A stretch of DNA of 64,000 nt from Euryodendron excelsum. Its lineage: Eukaryota; Streptophyta; Magnoliopsida; Ericales; Pentaphylacaceae. The translations under genes were made by a program, and so were the position numbers. Location of the stretch: positions 38,204,501 to 38,268,500 of the forward strand of contig CM065378.1 of NCBI GenBank assembly GCA_033060915.1, written 5' to 3'. Below, in pieces: positions 33,901 to 47,020 of the stretch. Under the pieces are notes generated by a model. That model was not told where the DNA came from and ran no database searches. It was given only the letters and a program-made list of their open reading frames with translations. Position 1 is the first letter of the stretch. The number at the start of each line of letters is the position of its first letter.

Positions 33901-36900
33901 TCTTTAATCTTGGTCACACAAAAAATGGGAGCACCTCATATCATAGACAGATCAAAGAACCTGAACTCTTAGAAGTGTTTTGGACAATGGCAAAGAACCT
34001 ATAGACTTCAAGAGATCTGGACAATGGCAGCTTTGACACCAGTTTGCCTTCTATACCAAACAGACTGGATGATGTAGTGACTCTGAATTAGGTTACTCAC
34101 ACACAAGTTTCACAATGCCACCTATGTTTACTAAATGCCAACAGAAACATTCATCTTCCAATCTCTATGTGCCAATCATCATTTTTAGGATCCAAACAGC
34201 AAGCAAGTAATATTCATTCAACTAACAGATTGATTCCTTGCATCACAATGACACATTAACCACTTCAAGTTAAAACAACAGGAGAAAGTACCCTATTAGC
34301 AAAAAAATCTGAATACCATTCTTTCAAAATCACCCCCAAACGGACCCCTGACACTCAGAACAGGCCCAAAAGGAAATCGTGTCGGGAAGTATATAACTTG
34401 AAGACATTCTGTTTTAAAATTTTAACTTCATTCTCAAGCCAAATACATGGAATAATAGCAATAGCAGGACAGGCCACAGAATTTCTTTCTTCTCAAAGCC
34501 CTCCCAAAGCCACCAAGAGTGAAGTCACCAATAAAGAGGTAAAGCAATGAATCTTATCACATGAAAACTTTTATTCGCATGAAACGGTGACCCCAAAACT
34601 CTAACAAACAAATAAAATGGATTTTTTGGTTTCGAGATATTATTCTCCTCTCCGAATACAGCAAAAGTCAAGTCACCTTCAAATTGGGATTAAAAAGTAC
34701 TTGACTTATGCCGACATCTGCAGCAATAGAAATCAATGCAATAAGAATGCCAACTTATCAAAAAGGGTGAATTAAGGAATAAGAAAAAGGTCGCCTTATT
34801 GACAACTAAAACATCTAGAATCCTGTGCCTGCAAATAAGAGCAATCTGTAAAAAGAGAATTAGTTGCAAAAATTTTCCAATCTCCTTGAGAGCTCACTCA
34901 CTATAATCTTGTGTAAAGATTGGTAGCCAAACTACTAGACCTAACATTTTTAATGGAGACAAACATGTTGTTTCTGGAATTAAGGCAATGCAAGTCAAAT
35001 TAATGCTGACTTATGATGCATCCCATATAATTTGTCGAAAACATTCAAGCATCCAAAAAAGACTCTTCTATTATAATGGGAATCCTGATGCCAATTTCTA
35101 GAATCTTTAGAGACATGCAACATGAGGATCCAATGCGAATGAGAATCCACTTGGAAGTCACATTGCATGTTCCATCTCCTATATCTTTATTCTCTCTCTC
35201 TTCTCATTCTATCTCTTTCTTGTCAGAAGGAAAACTTAGCTTCTTTACTTGCCCACGATGTGCGTAGAGAATTCTTTTGAAAGCCAGGTTATGACAGAAC
35301 TTGACCGACTCACCTTTCACAATGTCCCATCAATCCTCATATACTGCCATGTTGAATCTGTAAGGCTATGAACTTTAGTCTTCCATCTCAAAAATGGCCT
35401 CCCAAAATTTCATCTATCTGAAAGGACTTTCAGGCCCAAGAGCACAAAATTCCAATGTCGGTCCACACAATACCCTAAAAGGCTAAACCAAGAGTGCTTC
35501 AATGAATGTATAAGATGACTATAAATATAAAAAATAAAAAATAAAAAAAACCTCAAAATCTCATCAGCAATCCACGCACTATCCTCTAAAATAACAATGC
35601 ATTTGATTCAAAGGTTAGAGATTTCTTCCCCGAGCCCGATTATGACAGAACTTGACTGATTCACCTTTCACAATGTCCTAACAATCCTCATAAACTGCCA
35701 CGTTCAATCCATAAGTACTATGAACTCCATTAGTCCATCTAAAAATTGGCCTCTCAAATTTCATAAGAGCACAAAATTCCAATGTTAGTCCACACAATAC
35801 CGTAAAACGCTAAACCAAGAGTGCTTATATATACTATGTTACCTAGACTCAAGTACGGGTGTCGGGTGCAAATACATGTCCAAGTGCCGGATTCATCGAA
35901 TTCTCATATCCAAGGACACACGGACACGGGTAGATTTTCAATTTTTAAGTACTTCTGGTGCTTATTTAAGGTAAAATAGTATTCACAAGCTAAAATATAA
36001 CATTTCATGCACAAACTGAAAGTTCTATACTTAGTTCTATAACAAACTCAATTACTTATACATAATTATTATATGCATGTCCGACTAGCCATATTAGGCA
36101 CAAATCTCATACTCTTATCTGAATGTCGAGTATCCGACATGAGTATTACACAATTTTAAAAGAGTCCGAGTAACATAGAATATATATACATATATATATT
36201 TAAAAAAACTCACGTTCTCATCAACAATCTCTTCACTATCTTCTAAAATAACTATGTATTTGTTTCAAAGTTTGGAATGTGAGTCTTCCTTTCCACTTTT
36301 GCTACATGGTCTGCCTAGCCTCAGATATAACCTCTACTTCATGTTACTAGCCACAGAAAATCATTCAAGTTTCCCTGTCCTCTTCCTTGACCACATTGCA
36401 GCCCTCCAACTCTTCTGAACCAGCTTGCCAAAAAAGTCTCAGATTTTTATTGTCAAACTCATGTCTTCCTAACCAGAAAAATCATGCAAGAACTGTCCCT
36501 TGATATAATCAACCACAACATTAGCCCCAAAAGCATCCGAATGGTCATTCCAAACAGCAATGAATTCCATCCTGAGCCAGAAACACCTACTTGATTGACC
36601 TGTAATATGGGCTTTTCATCTTAGCTCCTTTATAGATAAGCATCTGTCCTTCTTCTTGACCAATGATGACACTAGATGCTTTTCTCATAACCAAAAATGG
36701 GTCTGCATTATTTTGTATACAAACGCAATAAAGGAACTCCCAAATTGAATTCAAAGACCGGGCCAGGGCCTACTTGACTTGTGCTCTCCCAAACAGGTCA
36801 GGTTTATGCAGCCGATTCCTGTAGTAACCTGCTCGAGTGCCAGTCCCTACAGAGGGATCTTTTGAAATTCAAATTCTAAGACTATGGATCAAAACATGAC

Positions 36901-39661
36901 TAGTTGAATGACAAACAACTCCACTTTGTTTTTTTTTATTTTTTTATTTAGGTCTGAACCCCAGTTACATTGTCCATTTTTCTGAATGACGTGTCCGTAC
37001 ACTTGGCTCTAGTCGAGCTGTCAGATTGAGGCCCTTTATCTATCTAAACGTGTCACACTATCACTACTTGACACTTCTAATGGATTAGCTATCACCCAAG
37101 ACAAAAAAAAAAAAACAAAATCATGCTGCGAATACATGATCAAATATTGACCTTAGGCAGGAGACTATTGACCATCTGAACACAGCTGATTTGTAATCAA
37201 AGCATTTTCCAAAGATATCCATAATCCAAAGGATTTAATTGGAATTGCATGCTGACATTACCAAATGTACCGAATACATTGTAAACTTGACACAAGAAAT
37301 GAGACTATCCATTGACGCAATAACGTCTAGATGAGATTGATGACCAGAACCAGTGGATGCACACATCTACTTAGAATGAGCGGAGTGCAAACCAGAGCAT
37401 GCACACACATTTATATCAACTTTGAAGATGTATACCGAATAATAGTAGTACAATAAAATAAGGAGCAGGCCTTTTCTTTTTAATTTTTTGTCCCTTGTAG
37501 GGTCAAGCCAGGTTTTCACAGAACAAACATCACCTATGTACTCAAAATTGTTTCTCCGCCAACTAAAATATAGCAACTAGAATATCAATTGTCTGACAAA
37601 GAACCAATACCACTAGAATAGTTAACAAAATTAAAAAATCAAACCTACACTGAGATAGCTGTGAACCAAAAAAATTGGAGGGCTTAATGAGCTGGTTTCA
37701 TAGTCCCCATAAAGAGTGTATAATTTTTATTCTTGACAGGTAATAAGACACTAAATGTCATGTTATGAATAGATTTGTTCTTAAACATATGAAGAAGGAA
37801 ACACAAAGGTACCTTTTTTAACTCCGGCTTAGGAGGTGGAGGTTCCTGATAGAAGCTTGGCATGGGCGTTGCTTTAAAAGTCAAGCTTTTTCTTAACGTT
37901 TTAAGCTCAGCTTCTAGCGTTTCCTGTTTGAGAATTATAAAACCAGTCATACACAAAATTTTACTGCATAATAGAGTCCAACAGAAGCGTTAAACCAACA
38001 GTATGATGTTATATACCATGGATTTGGCTTGCAAGTTACTCTTTTCTACTTCCTTTGCATGAACCTTTTCCTCAAGTTTGGAGTAGAACTGCCCAAACAA
38101 AATATAAGGAATTGTCTCAAGTGACTGGCACAGCTGCTGCTCTGGAGGACTATATTAAAGATCATCATGATGCAAATAAAATCTTACCTCTTTTCTTTTC
38201 TCCGCTCGCTCGTTACACCTAAAACTGAAATTGTAAGACGGAAGAGTACCCACTCTGGGAGGTTTAGCATCTCCTGCAGTGGGGCTTCTGTCAAGTAGTT
38301 AAGGATGTGCTAATACTAATATGAATGAACAGAGTTATACGGAATAAGAATAATAATACTGTTATTGTTGTTGTTATTATTACAAATGAACAAAAGAGTC
38401 AGCACATAGAGGATACGAAGTAGATTCTGTGCTTCCTTCATCTTTAGTTGAGGGGGCTTTTTTCAGTGGTTTCAGTTTTCTCTTCTCCCTGTGGTCAGGA
38501 AATTACAGTTCACAAACCGCTGGAAAAAAGGTTGTCAATAATAGATACAAAACGCAAAGATGACTAGTTAAATGTCAAACAAATCAGAAATTTCAAATAG
38601 AAGTGGCCACTAAACTATAGAGGCCTCCCACCTCCTTTCTCAGACAAAAAAAATACATTGGAGCTAATAGTTTTATATAGATATCAGGCTCCATAAAATA
38701 ACGAGGCCAGTACTCTCTTCGTAAGTACAAGCAGAACATACATAAGGCCTTCAGACTCTCTGTCAATCCCAGTGGATGATGCTGCATCAGGCTTTCCAGA
38801 CTGCTGCTAGAAACAAATAGAAAATTGCAAATTTGCAACAATAATTAGTAACATATGATAACCAAATACGACAAACAAAACTAAGATGTTCGTTCACATC
38901 AGCATACAACAAATACTAGGAATAAAAGGAAGGGCATATTAGTGTTTACCTTGCATACGAGAGCATTGATGACAGTAGGGGTTGGTTTAGAGTTGCTGTC
39001 AGCAACCTTTTTGTCATCAAATGATCTATTCTTTGTTCCAAGGGCATAAGGCTGCTTTGGGCGTGAATTTGGAGCCAATGAACCATTTGAAAGAACATAG
39101 CTTGTCTCCATATCTTTTCCATCTTTGATCTTCTTCACACACGTCGTCTCAGTATGTTTGGGGCCAGAAGGGTTTTCATTTTTGGCCTTACCTAGACCTT
39201 TTTGCAGTTTCAGAGCCTTTGACTGATCTCTTTCTTTGACTCCAAGTTCCTAGTGGTAAGATGGGACATAAAAGATGGTTTCAATCAAATCATTATTGAG
39301 TTGTTCGCATTTACCATTTTCTGAAAATAAACATAAAAATTACATGTGTGACTGCTTGGGCTACTAAACTAAGAACACAACAAATACCTCCTACCTTAGA
39401 AGTAATCAAACCATTATTTTCGGCAGGTGCAGTTGATCTATCTGGCACTGCCTCAGTAAATGAGTTACTGGTTCTAGCATCCTCCAAGTTGACAACAGTT
39501 TCTGGATTCCCATTTGGCCCTACAATCTCAGAAGCACTAGCAGGAACCCCATTCACTTTTACCAAAACAACACTTTCTCCAGGGGCAGGAAGTTGTTCAT
39601 GTATTCCATTTTCATTGCTCATCCCGTTTGCGAAAACACGTAAAGCATTGTCAGCATCCAT
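30962..39661 (-). CDS. WDL: WAVE-DAMPENED2-like protein, TPX2/KLEEK domain
   Basis: Eight coding exons on the minus strand: 39661-39395, 39249-38950, 38806-38742, 38488-38417, 38287-38188, 38088-38017, 37923-37813, 31375-30962. All introns are GT-AG and every phase joins, giving 1401 nt and 466 residues. The start ATG lies 6 nt after a 5'UTR splice acceptor (39668/39667). The TPX2 C-terminal domain spans roughly residues 248-342: [19 protein letters not shown], the diagnostic KLEEK (272-276), [19 protein letters not shown], and [11 protein letters not shown]. Flanks are Ser/Pro/Lys-rich and likely disordered, with an acidic C-terminus. WVD2/WDL proteins bind and bundle cortical microtubules and affect anisotropic cell growth. 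The layout resembles the longer WDL4/5/6 type; the exact orthologue is not decided. No frame damage is seen, so it is probably functional. The KLEEK domain is split across four exons, and a 6.4 kb intron separates its last residues. Confidence 0.93.
32726..33519. mobile_element. MITE in WDL intron 7 (hAT-like)
   Basis: Ends CTAAGAAGTACC and, reverse complemented, TTAGGAAGCACG, with long subterminal arrays of GACACGG/GTGTCCG in opposite orientation (32735-32817; 33345-33500). Flanks are TCTAGTCG (32718-32725) and TCTAGCCG (33520-33527), an 8-bp duplication with one mismatch, as for hAT elements. It is 794 bp and AT-rich inside. Confidence 0.7.
35289..36300. repeat. 351-bp tandem duplication, second copy split by a MITE
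   Basis: TTATGACAGAACTTGAC at 35289 recurs at 35640. The copies share TTCACAATGTCC, GAGCACAAAATTCCAATGT, CTAAACCAAGAGTGCTT and CACTATCTTCTAAAATAAC-like blocks. The second copy is interrupted after AAGAGTGCTTATATATA by a 345-bp MITE and resumes at about 36180. Confidence 0.8.
35834..36178. mobile_element. Short MITE (CTATGTTAC ends) in WDL intron 7
   Basis: Terminal inverted repeats CTATGTTACCTAGACTC and (reverse complement) CTATGTTACTCGGACTC, 15 of 17 matching. Length is 345 bp. Flanks are TATATATA-rich, so the target duplication cannot be delimited. It is absent from the first copy of the surrounding duplication, which confirms insertion. Confidence 0.75.
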
Positions 39662-40805
39662 TGCACCCTATAAATCACAATAAATTCAACACATAAGAAA
39701 TACAAGATTTTTTATGTAAGTGAATTCAAAAACATGTCAGACTAAAAATATGGAACACTAGACTCTTTGTGATTTGAACAAAGATTAAAAGAAAAGCAAA
39801 TGCTAAAGAGTGGCCCCCTTTGTGAACCATTTTCAAGAATTTAGTTTCCTTTCCTATGATTTTTCTGAGAACTAAACATTTTGTATTTAGACACAAGTAA
39901 CACATACGTAAAACCCTGACCTATTTTATTTTATTCACACTATATCAAAATAAAACAAAATTTTAAAACTACTACAATACTGATACTATTCACTAAAACA
40001 AACAAACAAAAGACAACAATTATAGAGAGAAATTGTTCATAAATACTTTTTTAGGCAGAAGATCAGCAGAGCGTAACCCATGACAATAAACATAACAATA
40101 TGGAAGGAAAATATTGGGCAATCACAAAATCACAACACAGTCAAAGAAAAGTGGGAGAAAACTATTTATCCATTTGCTTAGTTTGAGGAGAAAATTTAGG
40201 GAAATACAAGAAATTCAAATTTTAGGTGGATATTTGTCTTCTCTCTTTTTGACTCAACAAACTACCTACTCAAAAAAATAAATAAAAAAGTACCTACTCA
40301 ACCACCTCCAACGAGTTTCTACTTCACCCAGAAACCAAAATCACATCTCAGAAATCAGAATCCATACTCTTATTTTCATCATTTACTTAATTAAACAAGC
40401 AACAAAACACCCAAGTACAGTTACCAAGTACCCAAGTCGCTAGGGCATCAATCAATCACTTCACCCAAAATCTGACCAACACATCAACCGAACCAAATCA
40501 GTAAGCAACATCGAAGAGACAAACGCGGAAATGAGTATACTCGACTAGATCTCCAAACCCATGAAAAGATCCACTGCCCCGATTCTAAGATTCAACCAAA
40601 ATGAGATCTCCGCATTGAAAAACAAAATACCCAGATTGAACCGATCGCTTCACATTAATCTCTTACAAAATGCAAACTACTTCCTTATATGTATTATACA
40701 TTCTACATACATAAATAGTAATACATATCCACTTATCTGTATAGATATACAAGTAAGTGTATATGTATATGTACAAGGAAGTAACTTTTTGGGTTGTCTG
40801 CTCAC

Positions 40806-41180
40806 CTATTTAAGCATGTGACGATCAATAGAAGGCCATTGAAGTGCAAGGAAGCAGAAGATTGTGATTGGCTTTGAAGGATCTGAAGATAAGAGAGAGA
40901 GTAGAAAGAGAGACAGTCGATGAATCCGAACCCTTCGATCTTTGAAATTCGCTGAAACTGCAACTGAAATCGAGAAATGAGAAATGAGAGTAGAGTGTGT
41001 ATTTAGTTTTAAGTATTTGATTTTTGAAATGCAAAGGCTCTCAAAGCTCTCTTTTTGTTGGTGTTGTGCCAGCGGCTTTCAAATCCATTCCAGGTCACTC
41101 TCCGTTTAGAAAGAGAAACAGATACAAGTACGTTTTTCCAGAGAGAGAGAGAGGCATACGGATACTGTTTTAGAGAGGGA
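40806..41180 (-). other. WDL: WDL 5'UTR exon with two minimal uORFs
   Basis: The exon ends AAATAG|GTGAGC at 40806 (donor at 40805) and joins to 39667 across a 1.14 kb 5'UTR intron. Two very short upstream ORFs lie at its end: ATG-GCC-TTC-TAT-TGA (40839-40825) and ATG-CTT-AAA-TAG (40817-40806), the second stopping exactly at the splice site. The 5' boundary is approximate, placed near the CT-rich tract at 41135-41155. Confidence 0.6.
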
Positions 41181-41330
41181 CTGAGATATACGATTGTGTT
41201 GCAACCCTGATCGAGCCACGTCAACTAAGTTGTGGGTCCTTTAAACGTGGCAAGATCAGGACTGACAATTAGGAGGCCCTCAATCTTGGGCAAAAACTAT
41301 AAAACGGGCAAAGTTTTTGTCATTTGCGTG
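41181..41330 (-). promoter_or_regulatory. WDL: Likely WDL promoter, ACGT element
   Basis: GCCACGTCA at 41215-41223 (TGACGTGGC on the gene strand) is a bZIP-type ACGT core. No convincing TATA box is seen; a CT-rich initiator region follows. Inference from position. Confidence 0.35.
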
Positions 41331-43902
41331 TTAAAAATTTATTTAAGATTGTCTCATTATATAAATAAATTAAATTTTAAATATATTTTAAAATATATTA
41401 ATTTTTTAAATTTAATTTAACAAATTTATATATTTTAAAAAATTTTAAGCTTTTTGAGTTTAATTTATAATCAACTCAATTAAAACTTATCGACTAAAAA
41501 TGTAAATAAGTCTTTAAAATTTTCAAATCAAAATTAAACAACCTATTACTAGGCTTAGTTCAACTTTTTTTACAACTCTAGTAGGATCCCCAAGATCAAC
41601 AGTGTCAAGAAGACCCTTAGTTCGGGAGAAGTTACAAGTGTTAAATGAATTGAATCGAGCCTAATTGAACTAAGTTATTTAAGTTTGGTTTTAAAATCTA
41701 ACAAGTTTTAAAATTATATTCGAGTTTAATTTATTTAACTTTTAAGCCAATCTCAAATAAATTTTAATGAAGCCAAATTCCAGCCGAACTCAAAAAATTA
41801 ACAAGTCTCAAAATATATTTAAATTTGAATTGTTTACGCAACAAATTCTGAATAGGTTTTTTATAAACCTATAGTGAACTCCAGTAATTTAATTTACTTT
41901 AGGGCCTAAATTTGGATATTGCCACATCATTTTCATACTGTATATTTATTTATTTATTTTTTGGTTAGGTTTTTGCAATGTCAGCACTGTGTTAGGTATG
42001 GAGGACTGTCACTGTTTGCCTCCAGCTTGGCATGACTGCACCTTACATCCAAATGGCAAACTGGCCACTTCCAATAGCCCACATTTATGGGCAAAGTTCT
42101 TAAAATCTTTTGGGGGCAAACAAGAAAATGGGTAATTTTCCCCTCCAAGATTCAAGAATAGGATTCAAAGACCAACCGGGTGTTACTAGAGCTGTGAATT
42201 GATGATCATTTATTGGAGGTGGACAGCTACTAATCATGCACTATGTATATGCAACGCATGTAATTTAAAGAACTATAGCAAATGAAAAAAATACTAGAAC
42301 TAGAAAATAACTTTTACTCATTTAATGAATAAAGAAATCAATGGGTTATTAACTTATTACTTTTTACTAGCCTTAATTGGTAGTAAATGCTCATTTGCTT
42401 CCAGTCATTTACCAACTTATTAAACTTTAATTTTTTTGTCTTTATTGGAATTTTCTACGAGAATTTAATTGTCTATTTTCTTAAGGGCTTTTAAGTTATA
42501 CAAGAATTTTTTTTAATTAAAAATTCAAAAAAAATAATAGAAATACGTTACCTTTTTGAAAGGGCAAAGATGTAAATTCATACTTTTTCCTAATAATATA
42601 TTACAAATTTCTCATAAATTATTCTAAAATCATGAGTGTAATTAATTTTGTGATATATATTATATAATTAAGCTTCATGTGAAAAGTCTCAATTCAATTC
42701 ACGTGCTATACATGTGAGTCTTTGGGATGAAAAAATAATTGAATTTTACATATTTCTCTCTTTAAAAAGACCACATGATTATCATATCAGAATTTTTTTT
42801 ATCAATTTTTCAAACAAAAGGTTGACATTGCAACAAATTAGAAGTGTAAAGGCTTAATTATTATAATTAAAAGTGAATATCTTAAAGTAAAATTTGATGT
42901 TAAGTACAAAAGTGTAAAGTGTAATTAATCCTAATATTATATAAGAAAAAGCAAGAATGACGTTAAAAGATAAATAAATATAGGAAGATAAGAAAAGAAA
43001 CCTTCAACAAAAGTTCAGTTAACACTTGTTTTTTTTTTTTGTGTGTGTGTTTTTATATTTATGTAAAAATAATGGGCGGCTCACAGTGCATAAAGCCTCT
43101 ATCAGCGTGCGATGTCGAATGAATATAGCTGCTACTCATACAAATAAATTGTTTTGTTTTGAACCTGAAAACCTATAGGTTAAAGTGATCAACGGTGGAT
43201 GCATGTGGGACCAGTGGTGGGCCCTTGTGACTCCATTGAAGTTGTGAGATTACACTTTTTATGTGTGTGTATTTAATTCTATATTCCAATTGCACTCCAT
43301 TTTGTCTCCATGAAACTCACCAACCCTGCCGCAATTCAAGCAAACAACACACCTTTCAGCCATTCATTCAAATTATCAAATTCCAACAGTATATTTTAAT
43401 ATTAAAATAAATATTCAACTTTTTATTTTTAACTTTTTTTAATTATTAATTAAGAAATAATTTGATTCTATGCAAATTCCGTCCTCATTGAACAAAAATA
43501 ATGGATTGGCCCTTGCTCATAATTGTTTTATTGTTTTTGTCGTTTGACAAATAAATTTTGACGGAATGATAAACCAATTAACCCTTGTCCATATATATTT
43601 TTTTTCAATCGAACCTAAGAATGGGAAACTATTTCCAAAAGTTATGGCAACATAGACTCTTGTTTTCACATGATCTTGTGTTACAAAACCTCAATGTACC
43701 TGAGCAATCACTTGCAATTTTCTTTTAAAGTGACATGATTAACGCCCAAGCTCCTTGTATCTATAGATTTTACACAAACTTGTGAGTCAAAAACCTATTT
43801 ATAAGCAATATTGGTGGGGTGACTTCACTTGTTTAGTATGGCTTTGATTCAGTAATCAGTTAGTATAGTTTTTCAAACTGCATAATTAATTTGTGTCTTT
43901 TT
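41331..43902. other. Intergenic, AT-rich
   Basis: Long A/T stretches. 41440-41840 has degenerate repeats of 'GAGTTTAATTT...AACAAGT' and 'GAGCC' type typical of worn plant repeats. No coding or RNA gene is recognised. Confidence 0.5.
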
Positions 43903-45077
43903 TGTTAAGGATTTATACTAAATAATATACTTTATGTAATGACTTTAGTATGTATTAATAAATTAGTTATTTTATTTTAATGAGAATTTGTGTGAGCAAT
44001 ATTTGCATTATATTATTTATTTAATGATTATATATGTGTGTCTCTTATTCTATATAGTAAATGATTTGGTGTGTAAAGTATGACTTACATACGAAAGATC
44101 AGATTATCGATTCTTATAGAATATAAGCTTATCGTTCACAGTCTTAGATAGAACTGGACACACCATTAATAGGATTGTAGTACAAAATTTTAATAGATGT
44201 GTCTTGACTATGGAGAATGGTATAGTTCTAACTTCTTGCATTAGTACACTTTGTGTGTATTGAATAGGATCGTGTTGAGATAATTGTTTTCATACTAACT
44301 ATATAAAACAATTAATAACTCATGGTTATTACGAATCCTTATACTCTTAATCCTAATATAATAAATAGACACGTGCATGTAGTGTTTATTATTTTGATTA
44401 ACAAAACAGTGAGATTATTTATGACTTAATAAACTCAGTGAGTTAAACAGTAATATTACGTGTATGATGAATATTAATTATTGATAGAATCTAAGTCCCA
44501 GTATAGAGATTAATGATACCCCCTTGAAGAAACTTAAAAATTTTAATTATGTCAAATCCTGCGGTGGATTATGAATTTGACATATCAAATATATTAAGTG
44601 GAAGATCTGAAGAAATTCAATAAATCTATTAAATTTAATTGTTAGTAATTTAATTTAATAGACGGGTATTTGTAATCTCAACGTAAAGAAATAAATAAGT
44701 ATTTAATAATATGATACTAGAAATATAATTCCTAGTATAATAGGGAGTACAATTATAATTCATTAGTGATATAAATTATAATTTATATAAATAAGGATTA
44801 ATTTTAGTTGGATTAGGAATTTTTATTTCCATAGGACGCTCTAGGTTATATTAATCTTATGGTCCCTGCTGTAATCTCTATATATACACACTCTAAGAGC
44901 AGTTACGATTACACTTGCTCATAATTCATACCTGTTACTATTTGGGATCAAACTAGAAAAATGCCAAAAGTATGATTCTAATCACGTAGATTAATCTCTG
45001 CTAATTAGATCAGTTTTTCTTTTATATTATACGTATGCACTATATTCGGGTTGTGAAAAATTTCGTAATTGTCAACA
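43903..45077 (+). mobile_element. Solo LTR, Ty1/copia-like (1175 bp)
   Basis: Starts TGTTAAGGATTTATAC and ends TTGTCAACA, so the termini form TGTT...AACA. Flanks are CTTTT(T) (43897-43902) and CTTTT (45078-45082), a 5-bp duplication with a homopolymer ambiguity. It has a TATA region, CTCTATATATACA, at 44876-44888, followed by a plausible R/U5. No PBS or internal domain follows. Confidence 0.65.
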
Positions 45078-46610
45078 CTTTTAGATATAAAAACACCATG
45101 ATAACTTGAATTTGTGGCAAACTTAAAAAACAATATAAAGAAAAAATTAGAAAACAAAATTGTATACATTTAATACCTACGAGTACTGTTGAGAATCATA
45201 ACCAAGTTTATATTGGCAACGATTTCCTATTTCTATGTTTGAATCTTAAATTTCTAGAATAAAAATAAAAGGGTAGAAAAAATAAAATTCCTTCACTTGC
45301 TTGGTTATGTGCATACTTGGGTCAATAACAAAGAGAAAAGGATATAGTGTGCGTGGATATAGTTTTTGTTCTACTAAAGATAGTAGGTGGTTTCACAAGA
45401 GCTACTAGACAGTGGACATCAACATTATCCAAAGTCCATTCATTTTTTTGGTTTTGTAGTAGTTGTTGTTGTTAAGAATTGTTTATTGATAAACCCATCA
45501 TATCCCAAATGAAAATAGACATGGAGGACTATTTTCATTATTAGTTGCATCCACCAACTAGGCAAACAAACTATTCTTATGTTTTGTTTTGCCAGAAAGC
45601 AAATTTTACTACTAATACTCCCACACACACTTAAGCAAGTCAATCACAAAGTACTCCAGGTAAATAGTCTACAATACCAAATAACTCCTCAAAGGAAAAG
45701 GTCAGAGAGAAAATTGCTCTAATGTTAAGACATAGTTAATATAGAAAATTGTAATGAAAAATACTATTCTTATAAGAGATTTATACAAAATTTACATATA
45801 AAATGATGTAACAGTAATAATTTTATAATTAAAAGTCATTATAATAAATTTTTATTTTGAAATAAAATACTCTCATTAAGATATATTATTTTGTATAAAA
45901 ATTTTATTTAAATTTTTTATATGTATAGTATTTTCCAATTACAATTCAAGAACGATTTGTTCTGAACTCAGATCTCAGTCTTGGTTGTCATGATTCACAA
46001 ATGTCCTAGCTAGTCACGTCAAAAAATATATATATATATATATATATATTTGTCAAGTTTACAAGCTCTATTGCATTGTATGTACATTATGTACTGGTCA
46101 AAGTCTTTGAACTGTTAAGTATTAAAAAGTGATATATTTTTATAAAAATTAGTAATACTAATTTTCAATAAACATCTGTCACATTTGTGAATAGCGACTG
46201 AATTGAATAATTTTGTAATAGTGATCATATATGTACTGTAAATTCAGAGAAAACGTCATGACACCATTGAAACCGAATCACTTTTTTTATCTCCAAAATT
46301 GACCGTGACGGATATAATTTCAAGGACAAAACCATTCTTAGATTACAATTTTTTCTCTTCTGTATCCCATAACATTAGCAGAGCTGGTAATGTTAGCATC
46401 AATGATGTGCTTACATGAGAGACACTAACCAAATTGACGACAGTAAATGGAGGGTAGTTTTAGGTAAGTGGTTGAGAATCTCAACAATAGATATATAGAG
46501 GTCCTGTCAATATTACTTTACACCCTCTCCAAATCAAGGGTAGGGGCTTATGCTGTTGAAAGCACTTGCATAATTAGAATGCTTCAAAACTTGCAAGGGT
46601 TGAACAATAG

Positions 46611-46661
<51 letters not shown>

Positions 46662-47020
46662 AGTATTATTAGGCTTACATTTCACATGGGCAAATGTTTA
46701 ACAATGTTGATTCTATTATAAGCCAATGGTTATCTTTAATAAGCATTCTCTCTAAATCCCTAGTGATTATACATATATAGTCACCGACACTTTCGCATCT
46801 CCTTCTCATAAACTCCCCAAAAATAATGCCCCCATTGCTTTCTAGAATCAATCCGTCACAAACAATGGAAATATGCTGAAAATTTTGAGCATCTCTCTCT
46901 TTAATAACACATCAACATAGTCCTTCCCTTTTAATAAAAGATAAACCAAGCTAAATCTATAATCTGTATTGCCAAATATCGGTTGAAGGTTAAGGTTCAA
47001 AATAGACAAATACACAAGGA
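45078..47020. other. Intergenic with two microsatellites
   Basis: (TA)n at 46026-46049 and (GA)n at 46614-46657. Only short incidental frames; nothing recognised. Confidence 0.55.

Larger units (their letters stand above)
31376..37812 (-). other. WDL: Intron 7 of WDL (6437 bp), repeat-laden
   Basis: Donor GTACCT at 37812 and acceptor GATGCAG ending at 31376. It contains two MITEs (32726-33519, 35834-36178) and a 351-bp tandem duplication (from 35289). The rest (31494-32717, 33528-35280, 36300-37812) is AT-rich with only short incidental frames, such as 33756-34004 and 37367-37576, none recognised. Confidence 0.85.

Noticed and set aside
33756..34004. 82-codon frame in WDL intron 7
   Set aside because: No recognised domain, no splice logic, inside a well supported intron of another gene.
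40825..41034. 69-codon minus-strand frame over the WDL 5'UTR
   Set aside because: It opens with TTG, not ATG; only its last four codons form a true ATG-started uORF.
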